A stretch of DNA of 64,000 nucleotides from positions 124,001 through 188,000 of the forward strand of contig CP150556.1 in NCBI GenBank assembly GCA_049487715.1, read 5' to 3'. The DNA is from Pycnococcus provasolii (lineage: Eukaryota > Chlorophyta > Pseudoscourfieldiophyceae > Pseudoscourfieldiales). Positions 58,236 through 64,000 of this stretch are shown here, one piece after another. Position 1 is the first letter of the stretch. Each line of letters starts with the position of its first letter. A model generated the notes under the pieces. It ran no database searches. It had not been told where the DNA came from and saw nothing but the letters and a program-made list of their open reading frames with translations. A program made the translations under genes and the position numbers.

Positions 58236-59223
58236 TCATCGCGGCGTTCATGTCGTGCGCGTCTTTGCGCTCCTGTGCGCGCTCGCGCCTCTCCTCTTTC
58301 GCTTCTTCCCGCTGCTGCTCCTGACGTTTCTTGTCCTCTTCCCACCTCTCTCGTTCGAGTGCCCTGCGATGCGCACCGTCCGCCGCCATCTCCTCCGCCT
58401 TCATTTTTTTGGCTTTCGCCATCTCCAGTTGCGACTCCTCTATGCGTTTCATGCCTGCCCGCAACCCGGTGAGGTCGTGCGTGTCTCCGCCGGTGAGGTC
58501 GAGCGTGTTACCCTCAGTGGGCGAACCAGAGCGGCTGCGGCGACCTCCGCCTCCTCGCTTTGCCCCAGCCGGCGGGCTCGCTAGATGCGGCGCTCCTCCA
58601 GCCCCTAAGACGGCTTGTCGCGCAGGCACGCCCGCTCGCGTCGCGTCGACGAGGCCGTTCACGGTTGCGATACGCGCGCGCTCGTCAGCACGTTCCGACT
58701 CTATGTTCTGTTGTGTCGCCGTCGCTGCGGCATGATCCTCCGTCCACTTTCCATGCAAGCTGTGCCAGAGGTCCTCCACCTCGCTTTGCACCATCCCAAT
58801 GTCGTCCTCGTCGCCATCATCGCGGTCGCCGTCGCCCGTGCGCTCCCAGACGCCGTTGACATTCTCCGCGGTTTTGGTAAGTATCTCCTTGTCAAACCAG
58901 TCCCTCATTGCTTTTCCACTTAAGGAAAAGTCTTTCTTGAAGACATCCTCCTCGTTCACAGCTTTGGCAATCTCGTTCCACCTCGTCAGCTTGTTTTTGG
59001 CGTTCCAAGGTCGCTGCACGCCGTCCATCATGTCCAAGTGACGGAGAGGGTACACCCACAGGTCAACGTTTTGTTGCCAGTTCATGCGCCGTACCTTGTT
59101 GCCCGCGGCCGCGGAGGAAGGATGTTGCGATGAGGAAGGAGCGCCACTTGCGAGGTCGACATAAGGCACATCAGACACGCCGTTGTCATCTTTGGACCCA
59201 CTACCGCCGTCACCCGACGACAT
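58195..59223 (-). CDS. Harbinger Myb/SANT-like partner protein, 342 aa
   Basis: The N-terminal half has a Myb/SANT-like region: NWQQNVDLWVYPLRHLDMMDG, then NKLTRWNEIAKAVNEEDVFKK and SGKAMRDWFDKEI. After an acidic segment the C-terminal half is a long charged coiled coil (ERERWEEDKKRQEQQREEAKEERRERAQ). Harbinger elements encode such a protein to help the transposase enter the nucleus and bind the element's ends. The ATG at 59223 is preferred; an in-frame ATG at 59298 would add 25 residues. The gene is convergent with the transposase. Its final codons lie in the segment duplicated beside the 183-bp array. Confidence 0.82.
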   Translation of the reverse strand: MSSGDGGSGSKDDNGVSDVPYVDLASGAPSSSQHPSSAAAGNKVRRMNWQQNVDLWVYPLRHLDMMDGVQRPWNAKNKLTRWNEIAKAVNEEDVFKKDFSLSGKAMRDWFDKEILTKTAENVNGVWERTGDGDRDDGDEDDIGMVQSEVEDLWHSLHGKWTEDHAAATATQQNIESERADERARIATVNGLVDATRAGVPARQAVLGAGGAPHLASPPAGAKRGGGGRRSRSGSPTEGNTLDLTGGDTHDLTGLRAGMKRIEESQLEMAKAKKMKAEEMAADGAHRRALERERWEEDKKRQEQQREEAKEERRERAQERKDAHDMNAAMMSVLGKFMEKMDK

Positions 59224-59475
59224 GGCAACCAGTGCGGGGAGACTGAGAATGTCGTTTGACTGAGTCAAAGAGGAAGTGGGACGGGGCGGTGTGTGCAAGG
59301 ACCTGGCGTCCCGTCGGTGGGAAAGGTAGTCAAGGGTGGCTCCCAGGCAATGCCTGAGATTTGGTCGAAAGAATAAGGGATCTCGCCGAAGGGAATAACG
59401 TTGTGCAAGTACATGAAAAATAGGCTGCTGGAACGGCCAAAAAAAGCGCTAGCTAGGGCGATTTTGCCGACGACG

Positions 59476-59521
59476 CGCTAACGCTATTTGCTAAGGGAAT
59501 TGCGCTGTGCAAGTACACCCT
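59476..59521 (-). repeat. Right terminal inverted repeat, 46 bp
   Basis: Exact inverted copy of 55747-55792, followed by AGT. Confidence 0.95.
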
Positions 59522-59524
59522 AGT

Positions 59525-59825
59525 CTATGAAAGTCAATCCGTCCCGAGAGGCCTAAGAAAGAGGCCGAAGAAAGAGGCCGAAGACGAAGAAGACGAAGAA
59601 GAAGAAGAAGAAGAAGTACTACTACTCCCAGGTAGAACAAGTCTCCCAAGAAGTAAGAACCCCCCTCTGGCCCTCTCCCAGGTTAACCCAGGTGGGGTGG
59701 TTAACCCCCAATCAAACCTCGTACAAAAATGAAACCCCAAATGATTTCCACCCCAAAATTCAAAGGAACCCCGAATTCCTCGGAGACTTTCGGAACGGCC
59801 ATCATCCGCCATACCTATACCTCTC
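59525..59825. other. Intergenic region right of the transposon
   Basis: A GAA repeat (about 59580-59615) and CCCAGG/GGTTAACC words. No gene is seen. Confidence 0.5.
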
Positions 59826-60638
59826 ATGGCGATGAATGTCGACGACAGTTCGCCGGAGTCGTACTTGAAGTTCGTGAAGCTGCTTCGTACATTTCGAGTC
59901 TCGGGGGATGCACTCCTGCTGCGAGTGCGCTCTGACTCGATTATACCCGACACGACGAACCGCGAACGAACCGGCCTCTCCGCTGAACACGTGCACTACA
60001 TTGCCACCCTCATCCAAACGGACGGATTTTCCCCAAGAGTTGGCACCAAGGGACACGACGTTCCCGTCCTCGTGCGCGAATGCCCAGCGACGCAAACGGG
60101 ACTCCTCTCCCTGTCTCGGTGGAGAGACACGCTCGAAAATTCCACCAAGGGACTCTTTCCGCCGTGCACGCTACACGCAGACTGCAACTGTTTCTACACA
60201 TCTCTTGGGAACGGACACTTCACGCAGGCGATGAACCTCCACCGGCATAACTGCTCGTCCATTTTCACATCCAAACCCTACGACGCAAGCCTGCACCGAG
60301 ACAAGCAACTCGCCCACGCGCTAGAGGAGGGGGTGCCAGCCCTCGTGCTAGACGGTTCGCGCCTTGCCGTTCCTGACCGAAAGTTCATTTCTCTCATGCT
60401 CAACTCCACGCACCACATGCCGAGGTGGAACGTGCTCGAAAATGGCGAGCTCAACTTAGAAGGCGAGCAATTCTTCGCAGGTGACGACGGCAACGACGAC
60501 GACGAGACGGAACCACGCGTGAGTCAGTTCGAAGCACTGTCAAAAGTCCTTGATGCCGAAGAGCTGTCTGCGCTCGTGCGCACAAAGCTAGGAATCGACG
60601 TCGATGAGGCGAAGAGTGGCTATAAAAGCCGTTTGTAA
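59826..60638 (+). CDS. Hypothetical protein, 270 aa
   Basis: It looks like a conserved soluble protein with a distinctive central stretch (CTLHADCNCFYTSLGNGHFT, then AMNLHRHNCSSIFTSKPYD) rich in His and Cys, which might bind metal. EGVPALVLDGSRLAVPDRKFISLML follows, and an acidic C-terminus with a helix (VSQFEALSKVLDAEELSALVRTKLG). I do not recognise the family. The first ATG at 59826 fits. The gene ends 116 bp from the convergent RP2 fusion. Confidence 0.6.
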   Translation: MAMNVDDSSPESYLKFVKLLRTFRVSGDALLLRVRSDSIIPDTTNRERTGLSAEHVHYIATLIQTDGFSPRVGTKGHDVPVLVRECPATQTGLLSLSRWRDTLENSTKGLFPPCTLHADCNCFYTSLGNGHFTQAMNLHRHNCSSIFTSKPYDASLHRDKQLAHALEEGVPALVLDGSRLAVPDRKFISLMLNSTHHMPRWNVLENGELNLEGEQFFAGDDGNDDDETEPRVSQFEALSKVLDAEELSALVRTKLGIDVDEAKSGYKSRL

Positions 60639-60754
60639 CTGATATGCTGTATATTGTATGTTGTTGAAAAAAAAAATGTGCTACAAAAGCAAAACACAAC
60701 CGTTGAAGGAAGCAAGCAACAGAAATTCGACGTAAGTACCGCCACGCAGCCTCT

Positions 60755-61912
60755 TCACACGGCGACGCTCGGGCTGTCCTTCGCGTGCTTGAGCTTGACG
60801 ATGAGCGACCTCATCTTCGACAAGTCCGCGTGCCTCTTCTCGGTCGTATCGGACGAGCCGAGCATCTTAAGCACCGCGCCCCACACGTTTCCGTCCGTGA
60901 ATGTGCCAGACTGCTCCGCGCTGCTGATGGATTCCGCCTCGCGATTGTTCTTCTTCGCAATCTCCACCTTGCGAGCACGCTCCTCCTGCTTCCCCTCAAG
61001 CACCTTGCGTGCCGCTTCACGCAGTGCTTCCTGATCCACGCGCTCTGTCGCCTCTCGTTCTGCCGCCTTCCTCGCGTTCGCCGCACGCCATTCGGCAGTC
61101 GCGTTCGACTCGGCAAGCGACTGAGTGGCCATGGTGCTGCTGAATCCATCCCCAGGTCCGGCGGGCGGCTCACCGAACATGGCTGACGCGGGTGGCAGCG
61201 GCGCGGCGGACTCGGTCGGTGCCACGGAGAACATGTCGGGCACCGCCTCGGCGGGTGGTGGCTGCGTTGCGTGCGTCGCTGCGTCGTCGCCAAACGCGAA
61301 CCCTCCTCCTGAAACGTCCTGCGCGACGGACGTTCCTGGCACGGCACACCTGTCTTCCGGCGTAGGTTGTTCCATGCCGTCCGGCGCGAGCGACCACGTT
61401 CCTGGCGGGTTCCAGAAAGGCGTGTCTGAGAGCGTCCAGTGCGTGGTGGTTCCCTTGACGTCCTCGTCTTTGTTGAAGTCGTACACTTTTTGCCAGTTGT
61501 TGACAGCGGGGTCTAGGTTGGCGGATGCGAACTGCTGCTTGAGTCCGTTGTACGCGACATCCCACTCCGAGAACGCGACATCGGAGGAGAGCTCGACGAT
61601 CGGGTCTGTGTGGCAGTGCAGGTTGAAGTGGCAAGCGTGGCATTCGCGTGTACGCAGTTGTCGTACGACGGCGCACACTTTGAGGTTGGAGCAGTCGCGA
61701 AAGAATGCGGATCCGTCGACGGGTCCAAGTATGATGGTACAGTCGACGCAGTCGTCGATTTGCACTTGTGCTGTGAAGTCGAGGAGATAAATCGAACAGT
61801 TGTGGCAGTCTTCGATGACAAAGTCGTATCCCATCAAAGAACCGGGAGGACGAATAATGGTTTCATTTTTTTTACCACGAAGTACGAAATCACGAGGATC
61901 AGGCTTGGACAT
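60755..61912 (-). CDS. RP2/TBCC domain fused to clathrin light chain, 385 aa
   Basis: Residues about 18-165 match RP2 (XRP2): IRPPGSLMGYDFVIEDCHNC, then VQIDDCVDCTIILGPVDGSAF, RQLRTREC with the GAP-type Arg at 87, TDPIVELSSDVAF, then NNWQKVYDF and THWTL. RP2 is a GTPase-activating protein for Arl3, acting in ciliary and trans-Golgi traffic. After an Ala/Pro linker (about 180-265), residues 275-377 match a clathrin light chain: EWRAANARKAAER, a long helix to KKNNREAES, NVWGAVLKML, and HADLSKMRSLIVKLKHA, the trimerisation-end motif. No N-terminal Gly for acylation is present and RP2's C-terminal NDK-like domain is absent. It is one continuous frame with no intron signal between the parts. The fusion would couple Arl-GTPase control to clathrin coats (inference). 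Confidence 0.85.
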   Translation of the reverse strand: MSKPDPRDFVLRGKKNETIIRPPGSLMGYDFVIEDCHNCSIYLLDFTAQVQIDDCVDCTIILGPVDGSAFFRDCSNLKVCAVVRQLRTRECHACHFNLHCHTDPIVELSSDVAFSEWDVAYNGLKQQFASANLDPAVNNWQKVYDFNKDEDVKGTTTHWTLSDTPFWNPPGTWSLAPDGMEQPTPEDRCAVPGTSVAQDVSGGGFAFGDDAATHATQPPPAEAVPDMFSVAPTESAAPLPPASAMFGEPPAGPGDGFSSTMATQSLAESNATAEWRAANARKAAEREATERVDQEALREAARKVLEGKQEERARKVEIAKKNNREAESISSAEQSGTFTDGNVWGAVLKMLGSSDTTEKRHADLSKMRSLIVKLKHAKDSPSVAV

Positions 61913-62646
61913 GACGAATACGAATACGAATACGAAAACGAACTCTAAGTTCTTGACAGAAAGATGCTAGCAACACACACACACACACACACACGTTTGT
62001 ACTTTTTCTATCAAGCAAAGGTGTCTTGTTTTATTTATAAAAAGTAAAAAAAAAAACGGCACGCTGTTTGCAAACTGCCAACGGTAATTTTGCAAACCAC
62101 GGTGACTGACGGCGCGCGCAGCCAGCCGCGCACAGCAAACCCTACCCTAAAGGATACAACCCTAGCTAACCCTAACCCTAACACCCTAGCTAACCCTAAC
62201 CCTAACCCATGCCCTAACGGTCCGACCCTCGCTCGCGACGATCATTAATAGTGGTAAACGGGAAAGAGGCCGCGGGAAAACCCCTCGAGGCCTGCGGCCT
62301 GCGTGTTGGGTTCCGACTCCGACCGGCGGAGTGACGGGCACGCCCCAACCCGAGGTCCCGAAGTGGTCCGGAGTTCCCCCCTTGCGGGACCCTCCGGCGG
62401 AAACCTGGCCTTGAAAAGACACGCCACGTTCATTCTTATTAAAAGCTAGCTTTCGTTTCAAGACGTGTGTTTCTTAAGTTCAGGTTAAGCTTAGCTTGCA
62501 CACTTTTTTAGTTGTATCGTGTGTGCTTAAGTTGCACGTCCGTCCGTCCGTCCGTCCGTGAAACGTTTCTATTGCAGATTCTGTATCTAGATAGATACAG
62601 AAGGAAGGAGCTGGCAGGGAAATAGGAAGTAGCTGGCAGGGCAGAC
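61913..62646. other. Divergent intergenic gap (RP2 fusion / dynein light chain)
   Basis: Holds a CA run (61974-61993), a CCCTAA-rich block (62144-62215), a GTCC tetranucleotide run (about 62540-62560) and an AGCTGGCAGG doublet (about 62609-62640). Confidence 0.6.
62144..62215. repeat. CCCTAA block with CCTAGCTAA interruptions
   Basis: About seven units in two clusters, 232 bp from the RP2-fusion start and 432 bp from the dynein gene start. Confidence 0.85.
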
Positions 62647-63244
62647 ATGAGCGGGGAACCGGCACAAGAACAGCAGGAGGAGGTGCGTGATATATATACC
62701 TAGGTTTACTTGGACGCGGCCAGCGCAGACAGACGCGCGGATGGAGGCGGCGTAAGCGCTTGCGCTTGCTCGCGGAGAAGTCAGGCAAAGAAAGGGCACA
62801 CGCGCACTCACACTCACGGACGCGTGCACACACCACACACACAAAACAGGCGCTCTTCATCGCCGACGATGTGAGCAATATTATTAAGGAGAGCGTGGAG
62901 TTGGTGCTTGCGAACCAGACGTACAACCACAACAGGGTAAGTTTCCTTTTGTCTCGTCTCTTGCACCTTCTTTTCGCGACAGAGAAACTCACATCTTCGT
63001 ATTTCCTAACGTACAGGTCGGTCCTCAGACGAGCGCGATTGTGGAGGAGTGCATGAAGCGCTTGGCGAATCGGAACAAGCCGATGAAGTACGTGTGCACG
63101 ACATTGATTATGCAGAAGAACGGCGCGGGTTTGCACACGGCGAGCAGTTGTTACTGGGACAACAACACGGACGGGTCACGGACGATACGGTGGGAGAACA
63201 AGTCCATATACTGCATAACCACCGTGTTTGGCCTAGCCATTTAA
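62647..63244 (+). CDS. DYNLT: Tctex-type dynein light chain (DYNLT), three exons, 116 aa
   Basis: I propose join(62647..62682,62850..62936,63017..63244), all introns in phase 0 with GTGCGT/CAG and GTAAGT/CAG borders. Exon 2 encodes ALFIADDVSNIIKESVELVL and NQTYNHNR. Exon 3 encodes VGPQTSAIVEECMKRLA, KYVCTTLIMQKNGAGLHTAS, SCYWDNNTDGS, RTIRWENKSIYCITTVFGLA. This matches DYNLT1/3 along its whole length. It dimerises on dynein intermediate chains in cytoplasmic and axonemal dynein. Two introns in a 351-bp coding sequence contrast with the intron-poor neighbours. Confidence 0.95.
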
Positions 63245-63753
63245 AAAGTAAAAAGTATAAAGAGTAACCTTATTCTCGAGATTACCGTACATACGAACTA
63301 TTTGAAAATATGTAAGTTACCCGACATGTGTAGCCTTACTTAGACTAAGGACACGAACGTGAACGTTGAACATGGCCATACGCGCGCATACTGTACTCTT
63401 CTTTACATAAAAGGCGCCATACTACTTACTCTTCGCCCGAACCCAGTAACCCTAACCCTAACCCCTAACCCAGTAACCCTAACCCTAACCCTACCCACAA
63501 CCCTAACCCAGTAACCCTAACCCTAACCCTACCCACAACCCTAACCAGAGAGGCCGGGTTTACTGCTTTACCGGGTAGGGTCGACCCCCTAAAACAGGCA
63601 CAGTATCCCCTTGCAATTTTCAGTCAACTCCCCGCCCCGGTCCGGGGATCCGTTCCTGGACCCCAACACACAACAGGAAACCTTTTCCCTTGCGACGAAC
63701 CCAGAGGGGACCCCGGCGGCGGCGCCGCCCTATTCTTCCCATTCCCACCAAGC
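63245..63753. other. Intergenic region upstream of the La-motif gene
   Basis: It contains the CCCTAA/CCCAGTAACC block and a GC-rich stretch at about 63630-63730. No gene is seen. Confidence 0.5.
63443..63545. repeat. CCCTAA block with a higher-order CCCAGTAACCCTAACCC unit
   Basis: About twelve CCCTAA-like hexamers grouped into repeated cassettes that include CCTACCCACAACC, about 210 bp before the La-motif gene start. Confidence 0.9.
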
Positions 63754-64000
63754 ATGTCAGCTGTGGCCGCCAACTCCACTGGAGAAGAAGACTGCCCACC
63801 CGCTCCTCTCGTCCCTCTCCAAGGGTCTATTCCGCCGCCTGCTAAGGGGTCATTGTCATCTCTGCAACAGAGTGTTACGCGTCAGCTGGAATTCTATTTC
63901 AGTGATTCCAATCTACCACGTGACAAGTTCCTGCGTGATGCCGTCGATGATAGCTCGGACGGATACGTACCCATCTCCCTTGTCGCAACGTTCAGGAGAC
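63754..64000 (+). CDS. La-motif RNA-binding protein, 5' part (runs off window)
   Basis: ATG 63754 opens a frame still open at the window end. After a Pro-rich leader comes SVTRQLEFYFSDSNLPRDKF, then LRDAVDD and GYVPISLVATFRR. This is the first half of a La motif, the winged-helix domain of La and La-related proteins. La binds 3' UUU-OH ends of RNA polymerase III transcripts; LARP members bind other RNAs. An RRM should follow if it is La itself; the window ends before it. Confidence 0.9.
   Translation, partial: MSAVAANSTGEEDCPPAPLVPLQGSIPPPAKGSLSSLQQSVTRQLEFYFSDSNLPRDKFLRDAVDDSSDGYVPISLVATFRR

Larger units (their letters stand above)
55747..59521. mobile_element. PIF/Harbinger-type DNA transposon, 3775 bp, complete with perfect terminal inverted repeats
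   Basis: The ends 55747-55792 and 59476-59521 are exact 46-bp inverted repeats (outer bases AGGGTGTACTTGCACAGCGC). AGT at 55744-55746 and at 59522-59524 is a candidate 3-bp target-site duplication, the length expected for Harbinger insertions. Inside are a DDE transposase gene (+) and a convergent Myb/SANT-like gene (-), the standard two-gene layout of the superfamily. A four-unit 183-bp array lies between the genes. The perfect ends argue for recent movement, although the transposase frame appears shifted once. Confidence 0.93.

Noticed and set aside
1-64000. tRNA, rRNA or spliceosomal snRNA genes
   Set aside because: I looked for T-loop (GGTTCRA) and snRNA core words and found none convincing. 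A tRNAscan or Infernal run would settle it.

Overview
This window is nuclear DNA of a compact, intron-poor, probably green-lineage microalga (prasinophyte-like). The evidence is: eukaryotic genes throughout (cyclophilin-RRM, RP2, clathrin light chain, Tctex-type dynein light chain, WD40, MLF and La proteins); genes typical of algae and plants (a CASTOR/POLLUX channel with a transit-peptide-like N-terminus, a MOT1 molybdate transporter); an 'RALLQ' tract after the signal region of a secreted giant protein, as often seen in green-algal secreted proteins; and a few very short GT-AG introns. Many TTAGGG/CCCTAA blocks lie inside the window, so they are interstitial and not a chromosome end. I cannot name the species.

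Layout, left to right. 1-8 kb: end of a WD40 gene (+), a METTL13-type methyltransferase (-), a PQ-loop amino-acid transporter (+), an orphan (-), a stand-alone Yvh1/DUSP12 zinc domain (+) and a secreted P-domain-like protein with an exact internal duplication (+). 8-19 kb: GH79 heparanase-like hydrolase (+), type II thioesterase (-), F-box/LRR-like protein (+), P2X-like channel (+), MOT1 transporter (-). 19-29 kb: dually acylated EF-hand protein (-), ankyrin protein (+), M23 metallopeptidase (-), WDR91 N-terminal-like protein (+), PPIL4 cyclophilin (-). 29-36 kb: a 2394-residue secreted and multi-pass membrane protein (-). 36.6-49 kb: orphan (+), MLF protein (-), an inverted pair of short repeat arrays, a large orphan (+), CASTOR/POLLUX channel (-), SAM-armadillo protein (+), a MYB-like relic (-). 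49.6-54.6 kb: two diverged tandem paralogues of a low-complexity secreted 'GGRS' family (+,+) with two orphans (-,-). 55,747-59,521: a complete PIF/Harbinger-type DNA transposon with perfect 46-bp inverted repeats, a transposase gene, a Myb-like partner gene and an internal array of four 183-bp repeats. 59.8-64 kb: orphan (+), an RP2/clathrin-light-chain fusion (-), a three-exon Tctex dynein light chain (+) and the start of a La-motif protein (+).

Genes mostly alternate strand. Convergent pairs are separated by only about 40-380 bp, divergent pairs by about 350-1140 bp. Telomere-like repeat blocks occur only in gaps that contain at least one gene start, never in convergent gaps. Two convergent gaps instead share a conserved 58-bp element. 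The strongest candidates for something new are the RP2-clathrin light chain fusion, the telomere-repeat promoter marks, the Harbinger element with its satellite array, and the GGRS secreted pair.
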